Source: an uncultured Tissierellia bacterium
Lineage (GTDB): Bacteria > Bacillota > Clostridia > Tissierellales > Tissierellaceae
DNA length: 64,000 nucleotides
Direction of reading: 5' to 3'
NCBI GenBank assembly: GCA_946402705.1
Contig: CAMIXG010000003.1
Coordinates: forward strand, 53,822 to 117,821
The notes under the pieces were generated by a model that made no database searches, was not told where the DNA came from, and saw only the letters and a list, made by a program, of their open reading frames with translations. Position 1 is the stretch's first letter; every line of letters starts with the position of its first letter. Position numbers and translations under genes: made by a program. Positions 1 to 10,103 of this stretch are shown piece by piece.

Positions 1-229
1 TTATTATGATTACTGAAAATAATAAGACTAACAAATGTTCTAATAAATAAAGCTCTATACGAAAACATGCCCAACCTATTAATCCCACACTTCCACCAAC
101 TATTAATTCAAAGTCTACCCATCTCTTGCCCCTCTTTGCCATATCTTCTTTCTGAAGATGTATATTTTCTGATATGGTAACCTTTGTACTCATTAGTTTT
201 TCAAGTTTTCCATCACTTTCAATATGCAT
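1..229 (-). CDS. C-terminally truncated (window edge) small membrane protein, MHIESDGKLEKLMSTKVTISENIHLQKEDMAKRGKRWVDFELIVGG...
   Basis: Open frame on the minus strand from ATG at 229 to the window edge; RBS-like GAGGGTGA upstream; hydrophobic tail. Not in the supplied ORF track. Confidence 0.5.
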   Translation of the reverse strand, partial: MHIESDGKLEKLMSTKVTISENIHLQKEDMAKRGKRWVDFELIVGGSVGLIGWACFRIELYLLEHLLVLLFSVIII

Positions 230-302
230 TTATTCACCCTCTAAATGCCTTTTGATAGGCTAATTTTTCACTCCACCTATAGGTATAGTATAATCCATAG
301 AT

Positions 303-337
303 AAAAAAAGGTAAACCATATTTAACTGGTTTACCTT
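303..337 (-). terminator. Rho-independent terminator of ppdK
   Basis: Inverted repeat AAGGTAAACCAgttaaataTGGTTTACCTT followed by a T-tract on the minus strand. Confidence 0.8.
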
Positions 338-363
338 CTTATTTCTAAATTTAAAAAAATTAT

Positions 364-2985
364 TTATCTTAATGCTGCTTGTGCTGCTGCAAGTTTTGCT
401 ATTGGAACTCTATATGGTGAGCAAGATACATAAGTAAGTCCAAGTCTATGACAGAACTCTACTGATGTTGGTTCTCCACCATGTTCTCCACATATTCCAA
501 GTTTTATATCTGGTCTAGTTTTTCTTCCTAGCTCTACAGACATTTCCATTAATTTACCAATACCTTTTTGATCTATTTTTTGGAATGGATCACAGTCAAA
601 TATTCTTTTTTCTACATATTCACTTAAGAATTTTCCTGCATCATCTCTTGAGAAACCAAAGCCCATTTGAGTTAAGTCATTTGTACCAAAACTAAAGAAT
701 TCTGCTTCAGTTGCTATCTCATCTGAAGTTAAAGCAGCTCTAGGAACTTCAATCATTGTTCCTAAAAGATATTTCATAGTTTCGTTTCTTTCTTCAAATA
801 CAGCATTTATTTCGTCAACTACTTGTGATTTTACATATTTTAATTCATCTATATGACCTATTAAAGGTATCATTATTTCTGGAACTATGGCTATATTTTC
901 TTCCTTAGCTACATTTAAAGCAGCTTCTATAATAGCTCTAGCTTGCATCTTATAGATTTCTGGATAAGTTACTGCAAGTCTACAACCTCTATGACCAAGC
1001 ATTGGGTTTACTTCGTATAGTGAGTTCATTCTTACTTCTAATTCAGATAAATCTATATTCATCATTTTTGCTACTTCTTCTTTATCTTTTTCTCCATGAG
1101 GTAAGAATTCATGTAATGGTGGATCTAGAAGTCTTACTGTCATTGGTCTTTCTCTAACTGTTCTATATAGTTCTTGGAAGTCATTTCTTTGAACTATAAG
1201 TAACTCTTCTAGAGATTTAATTCTTTCCGCATTATCTTTAGCTAAAATCATTTTTCTAACTGATGGAAGTCTTTCAAGATTAAAGAACATATGCTCAGTT
1301 CTTGTTAAACCTACTCCTTCAGCTCCAAACTCTAACGCTTGTTTTATATCTACTGGAGTATCTGCATTTGCTCTTACTCCCATAGTTCTCATTTCATCTA
1401 CCCATTCCATGAAAGTGTGGAAATCTCCACCTAGTTCTGGGTCAGCCTTATCTATTTTGCCTTCATATACTGTTCCTGTACCACCATCTAAAGATATAAA
1501 ATCTCCTTCTGTTAAAACAGTATCTCCAACCTTCATAGTTTTAGCTGCTTCATTTACATCTATTTCATTACATCCTGCAACACAACATTTACCCATTCCT
1601 CTAGCTACTACTGCTGCATGAGAAGTCATTCCTCCTCTAGCTGTTAATATACCTTCTGCGGCAATCATACCTTCGATATCTTCTGGGGAAGTTTCTTGTC
1701 TTACTAAGATACAAGTTTCCGCTCCATTTTCTTTAGCTTCAACTAAATCTTCAGCATTAAAGTATATTTGTCCTGTAGCTGCTCCTGGTGATGCTGCTAA
1801 ACCTTTAGCAAGTTTTGTTGCCTTATCTAAATCAGCTGTATCAAAAGCTGGATGTAGTAATTGATTTAAATCATCTGGGTTTACTCTCATTATTGCTTGT
1901 TCTTTAGTTATGAATTTTTCTTCAACTAAATCTACAGCTACTTTGATTGCTGCGTGTGCAGTTCTCTTTCCATCTCTTGTTTGTAAGAAATATAGTTTCC
2001 CTTTTTCTATAGTAAACTCTATATCTTGCATATCTTTATAATGGTTTTCAAGGATTTCTGTACCCTTTACAAACTCATCATATACTTCAGGCATATTTTC
2101 TTTTAAAGTCGCTATATCTTCTGGAGTTCTAATACCTGCTACAACATCTTCTCCTTGAGCATCTATTAGGTATTCTCCGAATAATTTATTTTCACCTGTA
2201 GCTGGATTTCTAGTGAATGCTACACCTGTACCACAGTCTTTACCCATATTACCAAATACCATTGATTGAATATTTACTGCAGTTCCTAAGTCATGTGCTA
2301 TACCATGTAAGTTTCTATATACTCTTGCTCTTGGATTTTGCCAAGATGCAAATACTGCTTTTATTGCAAGTCTTAACTGATCAGTTGGGTTCTGTGGGAA
2401 ATCTTCACCCTTCTCATCTTTATAAACTGCCTTAAACTCTTCAACTAATTTCTTAAAGTCATCAGCTGAAAGGTCCATATCATCTTGAACTCCTCTTTCT
2501 TCCTTAACTCCTTCTAGTAACATATCAAATCTTACTTTTGGAATTTCCATTGCAACGTCTGAGAACATTTGAATGAATCTTCTATAACTGTCATAGGCAA
2601 ATTTTTCATTTCCTGTTAATGTAGCTAAACCTTTAACAGATTCATCATTTAATCCTAGGTTAAGTATAGTGTCCATCATTCCTGGCATTGAAATAACTGC
2701 TCCAGATCTTACTGATACTAATAGAGGGTTGTTTATATCAGAAAATTTCTTTCCAGTTTTTCCTTCTAATTCTTCCATATGTTGTTCTACTTCTTTTAAT
2801 AGTTCATCCCATAATTGTTCATTTTCATCAAAGAATCTTATACAAGCTTCTGTTGTAATTGTGAACCCTTGTGGAACAGAAAGCCCTATGCTTGTCATTT
2901 CTCCTAGATTGGCACCTTTACCACCTAGTAAAGAACGCATATCCTTTTTACCTTCATCAAAACTATAAACATATTTATTTGCCAT
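364..2985 (-). CDS. ppdK: Pyruvate, phosphate dikinase
   Basis: 873 aa; full-length PPDK with GGKGANLGEM N-terminus, swivelling-domain GGMTSHAAVVARGMGKCCVAG and C-terminal PEP-binding barrel. Confidence 0.98.
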   Translation of the reverse strand: MANKYVYSFDEGKKDMRSLLGGKGANLGEMTSIGLSVPQGFTITTEACIRFFDENEQLWDELLKEVEQHMEELEGKTGKKFSDINNPLLVSVRSGAVISMPGMMDTILNLGLNDESVKGLATLTGNEKFAYDSYRRFIQMFSDVAMEIPKVRFDMLLEGVKEERGVQDDMDLSADDFKKLVEEFKAVYKDEKGEDFPQNPTDQLRLAIKAVFASWQNPRARVYRNLHGIAHDLGTAVNIQSMVFGNMGKDCGTGVAFTRNPATGENKLFGEYLIDAQGEDVVAGIRTPEDIATLKENMPEVYDEFVKGTEILENHYKDMQDIEFTIEKGKLYFLQTRDGKRTAHAAIKVAVDLVEEKFITKEQAIMRVNPDDLNQLLHPAFDTADLDKATKLAKGLAASPGAATGQIYFNAEDLVEAKENGAETCILVRQETSPEDIEGMIAAEGILTARGGMTSHAAVVARGMGKCCVAGCNEIDVNEAAKTMKVGDTVLTEGDFISLDGGTGTVYEGKIDKADPELGGDFHTFMEWVDEMRTMGVRANADTPVDIKQALEFGAEGVGLTRTEHMFFNLERLPSVRKMILAKDNAERIKSLEELLIVQRNDFQELYRTVRERPMTVRLLDPPLHEFLPHGEKDKEEVAKMMNIDLSELEVRMNSLYEVNPMLGHRGCRLAVTYPEIYKMQARAIIEAALNVAKEENIAIVPEIMIPLIGHIDELKYVKSQVVDEINAVFEERNETMKYLLGTMIEVPRAALTSDEIATEAEFFSFGTNDLTQMGFGFSRDDAGKFLSEYVEKRIFDCDPFQKIDQKGIGKLMEMSVELGRKTRPDIKLGICGEHGGEPTSVEFCHRLGLTYVSCSPYRVPIAKLAAAQAALR

Positions 2986-2998
2986 TGTTATCCTCCTA

Positions 2999-3814
2999 TT
3001 AATTAGACTTCATCTTTTTAAGCAGTGTAATTATTATTTCTGATGTTTCCTCTATGGCTTTATTAGAAACATCTATTATTGGGCATCCTACTTTTTTCAT
3101 AATCACATCTGCAAACTCTAACTCTTCTAATATTTTTTCTAAACTTGCATAGCTGGAAGAATTGGTTAGTCCCAATGATTTTAACCTTTCTTCCCTAATT
3201 TGATTTAAATTTTCTGGCGAATTTGTTAAACCTATGATTTTATTTTTCGGGATCTGAAAAATCTCCTCTGCCGGTTCCATTCCCATTACAAGGGGTAAAT
3301 TCGCTACCTTTACACCTTTATTAGCTAAGTACATAGAAAGTGGTGTCTTAGAAGTTCTGGATACTCCTATCAAAACTAAATCCGCATCTTTAAATCCTCT
3401 AGGGTCTTTACCATCATCATATTTTACTGCAAATTCTATGGCTTCAATCCTGCTAAAATACTCATCATCCAATCTTCTAATTACTCCAGATTCATAAGAA
3501 GGTGACATTCCCAATCCATCACTTAATGCATCTATAACTGAACTAAGTAAATCTAAGGTTTTTATATTATTACTTTTTTCATACTCTTTAATATAGTCTA
3601 CTAACTCTTTCTTAACTAAAGTGTATATGAAAATTGGGTTTTCATCTTTCTTCATTTCTTCAAGTACAATATTAATGTCCTTTACTTCTTTCATATGTGG
3701 ATATCTACATATCTCATAGTTGCTTGTATTAAACTGGGACAAAGCCGCTCTTAATACACTATCTCCTGTCTCTCCTAAAGAATCTGATCCAACATAGATT
3801 TTTAATTTTTCCAT
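2999..3814 (-). CDS. PPDK regulatory protein (bifunctional kinase/pyrophosphorylase, DUF299 family)
   Basis: 271 aa; GVSRTSKTPLSMYLANKG P-loop-like motif and YVGSDSLGETGDSV N-terminus; directly upstream of ppdK. Confidence 0.95.
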   Translation of the reverse strand: MEKLKIYVGSDSLGETGDSVLRAALSQFNTSNYEICRYPHMKEVKDINIVLEEMKKDENPIFIYTLVKKELVDYIKEYEKSNNIKTLDLLSSVIDALSDGLGMSPSYESGVIRRLDDEYFSRIEAIEFAVKYDDGKDPRGFKDADLVLIGVSRTSKTPLSMYLANKGVKVANLPLVMGMEPAEEIFQIPKNKIIGLTNSPENLNQIREERLKSLGLTNSSSYASLEKILEELEFADVIMKKVGCPIIDVSNKAIEETSEIIITLLKKMKSN

Positions 3815-3934
3815 AGTATCTACACCTTTCTAATAAATGTGTCATACTATATAGAAATATAGTACGACTTTAACAAGTTTTTGTCAACACCTATTTATCA
3901 TATTAATAGTTATTATAATATTAAATATAAATAA

Positions 3935-3966
3935 AGGCGAATGTTTTATATTTAATTCATTCGCCT
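3935..3966 (-). terminator. Terminator after the DUF896 gene
   Basis: AGGCGAATG/CATTCGCCT inverted repeat followed by T-rich sequence on the minus strand. Confidence 0.65.
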
Positions 3967-3973
3967 AAACAAT

Positions 3974-4207
3974 CTATTTTTCTTCTTTTAATTCCTTAAG
4001 TTTTTCTGGTGTTACATCATTACCTTCTTCATCTACCACCTTAACAGTTTTTAGGGTATCCTTCATTCTGCCCTTAAATATTTCTAAATACTCTTTTCTA
4101 AGTTTAGCCTGTTCTTCTTTTTCAAAATCTGTTAAATCTTCTCCCTTTGACTTCTTTGATAACTCGTTGATTCTTTCTATTAGTTTATCCATATTATTTT
4201 CCTCCAT
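3974..4207 (-). CDS. DUF896 (YnzC-like) small cytosolic protein
   Basis: 77 aa; IERINELSKKSKGEDLTDFEKEEQAKLRKEYLEIFKGRMKDTL is typical of this family. Confidence 0.9.
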   Translation of the reverse strand: MEENNMDKLIERINELSKKSKGEDLTDFEKEEQAKLRKEYLEIFKGRMKDTLKTVKVVDEEGNDVTPEKLKELKEEK

Positions 4208-4235
4208 ATTATAGGTACATTTTCATTGTGCCATA

Positions 4236-5597
4236 CTATTTATATTTTATCCCCACTATATTATAGGGTGATATTTTCACACTAGTAATGATATTATCTG
4301 AAGCATTAAATCTCAACTTAACTTTTGTATTTACCATTGATAGTTCATTTTCATTTACTGGAAACATAAAACTATCTTTAAAATCCCCTAGTTTAAAGTA
4401 TAAATTTCCATCCTTCTTTATAATTTTAAAATATATTTTTGGAAAAGTTACATATTCCCCAACTACATTCTCATTTATAGCTACAGTTTTTCTATAATTT
4501 AAATTGTTGTTAAAAATTATCTTCTCCACAGGGTTCATAAAGTTATTTACATCATATTCTCCAATATTTGTTAGAAGAATTATACTTATATCCTTATCAA
4601 TATACCTATTAAAACTAGATGTAAATCCTATTGTATTGCCATTTTGATATACTTTTCTAGCATAACTCTTATCTTCCCTAACCCTAAAGCCATAGGCGTT
4701 ATTAAGTAGTCCATTGATTTTAACTACTGGCGTTATCAGTTTATTTAAGGATTCTGCTTTTAAAAGTTTATTTGTATACAAGGCTCTATCCCACTTATAC
4801 AAATCATCTAGGGTAGAATATAGGTAGCCTGCTCCCTTTGATTTTGATACCAAGCCTATTTCTTCATCTATAGTAAGATTTATTAAAACTGGATTTGGAG
4901 AAATATTTACATCTTTTTGCCCAGCTTTTAAACTTCCAGTATTTTGCATATCAAGCGGTTTGAATATATTTTCTATCAAGTAATTTTCCAAACTAGTATT
5001 TGTTATTTTTTCTATTATAAGAGATAGAAGATAATAGTTTGTATTACTATATTCATATTTTTCTCCTGGCTTAAAATTAAGCTCTGAATTTATTATATTA
5101 AGATATATATCCTCATCCTTTGCATCTATATATCCTGTATTTGAAAATAAACTAGTCCTATTTATTATATCTTTAAGGCCAGAATTGTGAATCAGCAAGT
5201 TTTCAATGTTCATATCATTTCCATACTTATAGTCTGGAAAATATTTACTAAGCTTATCCTTGGTATCAAGTAGGCCTTTTTCTTCAAGCTGGAGTATACT
5301 TACAGCTACAAACTCCTTAGTTACAGACCCTATTAAAAACTTATCCTCTACACTAAGTGGTAGTTTAGCCTCACTATCTTTATAACCATAAGACTTTCTT
5401 ACAAGGGTTTCTCCGCCCTTCATTATTAAAACATTTCCATTAAATTTTTCTTTTTCTACCAAATAATTTATAAAACTATCTAAGTTATTTCCAAGTTTTA
5501 CATTTTCAGCTGAGTTTATCTTTTGCGCATATGCCAAATTACTACTAAATAAAACTATAACTAAAATTAGACTAATGATTTTTTTCATATTTATCAC
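4236..5597 (-). CDS. Secreted serine hydrolase, class C beta-lactamase/esterase family
   Basis: Signal peptide; SVTK (SxxK) and YSNTNYYLLS (YxN) catalytic motifs. Confidence 0.88.
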   Translation of the reverse strand: MINMKKIISLILVIVLFSSNLAYAQKINSAENVKLGNNLDSFINYLVEKEKFNGNVLIMKGGETLVRKSYGYKDSEAKLPLSVEDKFLIGSVTKEFVAVSILQLEEKGLLDTKDKLSKYFPDYKYGNDMNIENLLIHNSGLKDIINRTSLFSNTGYIDAKDEDIYLNIINSELNFKPGEKYEYSNTNYYLLSLIIEKITNTSLENYLIENIFKPLDMQNTGSLKAGQKDVNISPNPVLINLTIDEEIGLVSKSKGAGYLYSTLDDLYKWDRALYTNKLLKAESLNKLITPVVKINGLLNNAYGFRVREDKSYARKVYQNGNTIGFTSSFNRYIDKDISIILLTNIGEYDVNNFMNPVEKIIFNNNLNYRKTVAINENVVGEYVTFPKIYFKIIKKDGNLYFKLGDFKDSFMFPVNENELSMVNTKVKLRFNASDNIITSVKISPYNIVGIKYK

Positions 5598-7427
5598 CTA
5601 CGCCGCAAACTGACTATTATATAAGTCATAGTAGAAACCTTGCGCTTTCATTAAATTAATGTGATTTCCCTGCTCTATAATTTTACCATCTTTCATCACT
5701 AATATTAAGTCTGCATTTTTTATTGTAGATAATCTATGGGCTATTACAAAGCTGGTTCTGCCTTCCATTACCTTTTTCATTGCCTTTTGTATCAAAACCT
5801 CTGTTCTTGTATCTACAGAAGAAGTGGCTTCATCCAATATCATAATTGGTGGATTAGATATTATAGCTCTAGCTATAGTTAAAAGCTGCTTCTGCCCTTG
5901 AGATATATTATCTGCATCCTCTTCAAGAACTGTAGTATAACCATCCTGCAAAGTTTTTATGAAAAAGTCTGATTGGGCTATTTTAGAAGCCATTTCAACT
6001 TCACTAAGACTTGCATCTTCCTTTCCATATCCTATATTGTCTTCTATGCTACCCTTAAATAACCAGGTGTCCTGAAGTACCATACCAAAAACCTTTCTAA
6101 GACTTTGCCTAGTTACATTACTAACATCAACACCATCTATTATAATTTGTCCACTATCAATATCGTAGAATCTCATTAATAGGTTTACTAAAGTTGTTTT
6201 TCCTGCCCCAGTTGGCCCTACAATAGCAACTGTATCTCCTGGTTCCACTAAAATATTCATATCTTCTATTAGTTTTTCGTCCTTATTATAAGAAAAGCAT
6301 ACATTTTTAAACTCTACTCTACCCTTTACCCTGTCTAAATTAGCCTCTTCTCTTGTAATTTCAAAAATTTCATCCTCATCTAATATAGCAAATACCCTCT
6401 CAGCAGATGCTATGGTAGCCTGTATTGTATTTATTATATCTGCACTTCTAACTATTGGTTGTGTAAACTCCTTAGAGTATTGTGTAAACGCCTGAACATC
6501 ACCTATGGAAATCCTTTGTTTAAGAACCAAAAAACCACCTAAAACAGCTACTGCTATATAGGCTAGGTTATCTACCAGGGTCATAATCGGTCTTATAAGA
6601 CCTGATATAAACTCTGCCCTATAACTTGATTTATATAGGGTTTCATTAGTTTCATCAAACTCTTCCTTGGATTTATCTTCCATTCCAAAGGCTTTTACTA
6701 TATTGTGTCCTGAATACATTTCCTCTATATGGGCATTTAATTTCCCCAAACTATTTGATTGTATTATAAAGTACTTTTGTGATAGCTTGGCTATCCTTTT
6801 AGTAGCTAAAAAACTAAGTGGTATAACTAAAACTGTTATTATACTAAGAGATAGACTTATACTAAGCATCATTACTAGCACACCAACTATAGTAACTACA
6901 GAAGTTATCAGCTGGGGCACAGTTTGCTGAAGGGCTGTACTTATTTTATCTACATCATTTGTAACCCTACTCAGTATATCTCCAACCTGATTTTCATCAT
7001 AATACTTTAGGGGAAGTTTTGATAACTTCTCATCCACTTCCTTTCTAAGAGTATAAATAACTTTTTGAGTTACCCCAGTCATTAAATATCTTTGCAAATA
7101 TGAAAAAACTGCTGATAATAGGTACATGCCTCCCAAAATTAAGAGTATATTTCTAATGTAGCCAAAATTAATAGACCCAGTTCCTTCAGCTTTTAATCTA
7201 ATTCCATCTAGGAGTTTTGTTGTTACAAGTCCCATAACCTTAGGTCCTATAACTGTAAAGATATTACTAAGTATAGTTAAAATAAACACAACTATAAGAG
7301 CTAACTTATAGCTTGCCAGATACTTTATAAGTCTCCTTAAAGTTCCCTTAAAATTAGTTGCTTTTTCCATACCTATATTTTCTTTTGCCTTATTTCTAGT
7401 AGGGGTTTTTCCAGTCATATTATTCAC
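5598..7427 (-). CDS. ABC exporter half-transporter (permease + ATPase)
   Basis: TM domain followed by Walker A GPTGAGKTTL, ISQGQKQLL signature, Walker B MILDEATSSVDTRTE. Confidence 0.95.
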   Translation of the reverse strand: MNNMTGKTPTRNKAKENIGMEKATNFKGTLRRLIKYLASYKLALIVVFILTILSNIFTVIGPKVMGLVTTKLLDGIRLKAEGTGSINFGYIRNILLILGGMYLLSAVFSYLQRYLMTGVTQKVIYTLRKEVDEKLSKLPLKYYDENQVGDILSRVTNDVDKISTALQQTVPQLITSVVTIVGVLVMMLSISLSLSIITVLVIPLSFLATKRIAKLSQKYFIIQSNSLGKLNAHIEEMYSGHNIVKAFGMEDKSKEEFDETNETLYKSSYRAEFISGLIRPIMTLVDNLAYIAVAVLGGFLVLKQRISIGDVQAFTQYSKEFTQPIVRSADIINTIQATIASAERVFAILDEDEIFEITREEANLDRVKGRVEFKNVCFSYNKDEKLIEDMNILVEPGDTVAIVGPTGAGKTTLVNLLMRFYDIDSGQIIIDGVDVSNVTRQSLRKVFGMVLQDTWLFKGSIEDNIGYGKEDASLSEVEMASKIAQSDFFIKTLQDGYTTVLEEDADNISQGQKQLLTIARAIISNPPIMILDEATSSVDTRTEVLIQKAMKKVMEGRTSFVIAHRLSTIKNADLILVMKDGKIIEQGNHINLMKAQGFYYDLYNSQFAA

Positions 7428-9138
7428 CCTCCATCGCTTGAGATTCTACTATTTCTCTATATACTTCGCAGGAATCCATTAGCTCTTTATGCCTTCCTAG
7501 TCCTGCTATTTTACCCTTATTCAATACTAAAATTTTATCTGCATCCATTATACTACTAACCCTTTGTGCCACGATTATTTTAATAGCATCACTAACCTCT
7601 TCTTTAAGAGCCTTCCTAAGTTTAGCATCAGTCTTAAAATCTAGGGCTGAAAAACTATCATCAAAGATAAAGACATCTGAATCTCTAATCAGGGCTCTAG
7701 CTATTGTAAGCCTTTGTTTTTGCCCCCCTGAAAAATTCTTTCCCCCTTGAGCTACTAGGGAATCATACTTATTCTCTAAAGTATTTATAAATTCTTCTGC
7801 TTGGGATATCCTTGCTGCCCTCTCCATTTCTTCTAAACTAGCATCTCTTTTTCCAACCTTTAGATTGGACTTTATATCTCCCGAAAATAAGACTGCCTTT
7901 TGAGGTACAAATCCTATTCTTCCCCTTATTTCCTTTAGATTATATTTTCTTAGTTCTTTTCCATTTATTAAAATTTCCCCAGATGTTATATCATAAAATC
8001 TTGGAATCAAATTTATTAAAGTGGTTTTTCCAGATCCAGTTCCTCCTATTATTGCCAAAGTTTGTCCCTTATCTACACTAAAATTCAAGTCTGATAAAAC
8101 TTTTTCCTCTGCCTCTGGATACTTAAAACCTACATCTTTAAATACAATACTTTCTATTTGCTCTATCTCTTCACCACTATTATCAACTAGTATAGTTGGG
8201 TCTATGTTCATTATCTCCACTATCCTATCTGCTGATGCTACTGCCCTTGGTACTATTATGAAAATGGCTGAGAACATTATTAGAGAAAACATTATCATCA
8301 TTACATACTGTATAAATGCCATTATATCTCCCACTTCCATATTTCCCATATCTACTTGTTCTGAACCAAACCACAAAACTCCAACTATGGTAAAGTTTAA
8401 AACTAGATTTATAATTGGAAATAGGGACTGTATAAGCCTATCTACCTTTAAATTTGCCCCTGATAACTCCTGGTTTCTATTATCAAACCTTACTTCCTCA
8501 TAATCTTCCCTACTAAAAGCTCTTATGACCCTTACTCCTGTTAGTTTCTCTCTAAGTACTAGGTTAAGTCCATCTATCTTTTCCTGAACGATTTTAAACA
8601 TGGGTATACCTTTTTTCCCTGCTATATAAATTATAGCTAGCAAAATCGGCATAGATACCGCTAAAACTAAAGATAGTTTAGCATTTTTATTAATTGCCAT
8701 AATAAGTCCCCCAACTAACATAAAAGGAGCCCTTATCATCATTCTTAAAAACATGAGAAATACCATCTCTATTTGATTTACATCATTAGTTGTTCTAGTT
8801 ATGAGAGAGGATGTTCCCAAATCATGAAATTCTCCTATGGAAAACTTTGTTATGTGACCAAAAATATCCTGCCTTATATCCTTTGAAAATCCTATAGATG
8901 CCCTTGATGAGTGATATGATATGATTACCATACTTATTCCAGCTAATATAGACACTATAAGCATCCTAAAACCCATACTCAAGATATAAGCTTGATTGCC
9001 TGTAATTATACCGTTATTTACTATCTTAGCCATTAAGTTTGGTAAATAAAACTCCATTATTACCTCGAAAAAAGTAAGTAAAAATACTAATATAATTGAT
9101 TTTCTGTATTTTTTTGTATATTTTATAAAATATTTCAA
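7420..9138 (-). CDS. ABC exporter half-transporter (permease + ATPase), partner of the downstream gene
   Basis: TM domain; Walker A GGTGSGKTTL, FSGGQKQRL signature, degenerate Walker B FIFDDSFSALD typical of heterodimeric exporters; overlaps the next gene by 8 bp. Confidence 0.95.
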   Translation of the reverse strand: MKYFIKYTKKYRKSIILVFLLTFFEVIMEFYLPNLMAKIVNNGIITGNQAYILSMGFRMLIVSILAGISMVIISYHSSRASIGFSKDIRQDIFGHITKFSIGEFHDLGTSSLITRTTNDVNQIEMVFLMFLRMMIRAPFMLVGGLIMAINKNAKLSLVLAVSMPILLAIIYIAGKKGIPMFKIVQEKIDGLNLVLREKLTGVRVIRAFSREDYEEVRFDNRNQELSGANLKVDRLIQSLFPIINLVLNFTIVGVLWFGSEQVDMGNMEVGDIMAFIQYVMMIMFSLIMFSAIFIIVPRAVASADRIVEIMNIDPTILVDNSGEEIEQIESIVFKDVGFKYPEAEEKVLSDLNFSVDKGQTLAIIGGTGSGKTTLINLIPRFYDITSGEILINGKELRKYNLKEIRGRIGFVPQKAVLFSGDIKSNLKVGKRDASLEEMERAARISQAEEFINTLENKYDSLVAQGGKNFSGGQKQRLTIARALIRDSDVFIFDDSFSALDFKTDAKLRKALKEEVSDAIKIIVAQRVSSIMDADKILVLNKGKIAGLGRHKELMDSCEVYREIVESQAMEGE

Positions 9139-9256
9139 ACTTTATCACCCCATTTGTTAATCTATACCCTTTTTAAGATATGTTTTTATGAAAAAATTAT
9201 GTATAATTAAATATAGATTATATTTTTAATTATATTCAGTTATTTAGGAGGTCAAA

Positions 9257-10024
9257 ATGGACAATAAGAAGTTTAACAGTAAATTAAAAATGTTTATAAG
9301 CTTTTTTATAATTGCTCTTGTTTTTAGTAAGGCTATAAGTATGAGCCCTAGAATGGTAAAAATAGAAGAGTTTAGAGAAATGGAAACAAAAAAATCTCAA
9401 AGCAAGTACCTAGCATCAACTATTACAGTAGATGATAAAAAAAGAAGTATAGTAAATAATCCTGATGATAATTTAGTTTTAATAAACAAGGATAGATACT
9501 TACCTGATGGTTATAAGCCAAAGGATTTAGTTGTACCAGATGTTGATTTTTCTTTTGATGAAGATGTTGATAAAAGATACCTTCGTAAAGAAGCTGCAGA
9601 GCATTTGGAAAAACTTTTTAAGGCTGCTAAAAAAGATGGAATAGAATTATATGCTTCATCTGGTTATAGACCATATGAAAGACAGGTTGAGCTTTTTAAT
9701 GCAAAACTTGAAAAAGATGGTGAGGCTGAAGCTAAAAGACTTGTAGCTATGCCAGGTCAAAGTGAGCATCAAACTGGACTTGCCATGGATGTTACCAGCA
9801 GAGAAATAAAGTTTTTACTAGAAAAAGAATTTGAGGATACAAAAGAGGGAAAATGGATAAAGGATAATTCTCACAAGTTTGGATTTATCATAAGATATCC
9901 TAAGGAAAAAGAAAATATAACTCTTTATAGTTACGAACCTTGGCATATTAGATATGTTGGTAAGGATGCGGAAACTATCTACAAGGAAAAAGTCTCACTT
10001 GAAGAGTTTTTAGCTAATAAATAA
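9257..10024 (+). CDS. D-alanyl-D-alanine carboxypeptidase, VanY/peptidase M15B family
   Basis: N-terminal membrane segment; YASSGYRPYERQ and GQSEHQTGLAMDVT (SxHxxGxAxD) plus EPWHIRYV motif. Confidence 0.93.
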   Translation: MDNKKFNSKLKMFISFFIIALVFSKAISMSPRMVKIEEFREMETKKSQSKYLASTITVDDKKRSIVNNPDDNLVLINKDRYLPDGYKPKDLVVPDVDFSFDEDVDKRYLRKEAAEHLEKLFKAAKKDGIELYASSGYRPYERQVELFNAKLEKDGEAEAKRLVAMPGQSEHQTGLAMDVTSREIKFLLEKEFEDTKEGKWIKDNSHKFGFIIRYPKEKENITLYSYEPWHIRYVGKDAETIYKEKVSLEEFLANK

Positions 10025-10103
10025 TAGGTTAAAATATTGATTAAATTCATACTTATGATATACTTTTCCTATTGAAAATATTAAAGAGAAGGTTGGTAGT
10101 TAA

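Noticed and set aside
3846-3863. Small inverted repeat ACTATATAGAAATATAGT upstream of the PPDK regulatory gene
   Set aside because: Short and AT-only; expected by chance in such AT-rich sequence
8021-8503. 160-aa plus-strand ORF inside the ABC exporter gene
   Set aside because: Antisense to a conserved ATPase-domain coding region; composition reflects the opposite strand; no RBS or recognisable domain
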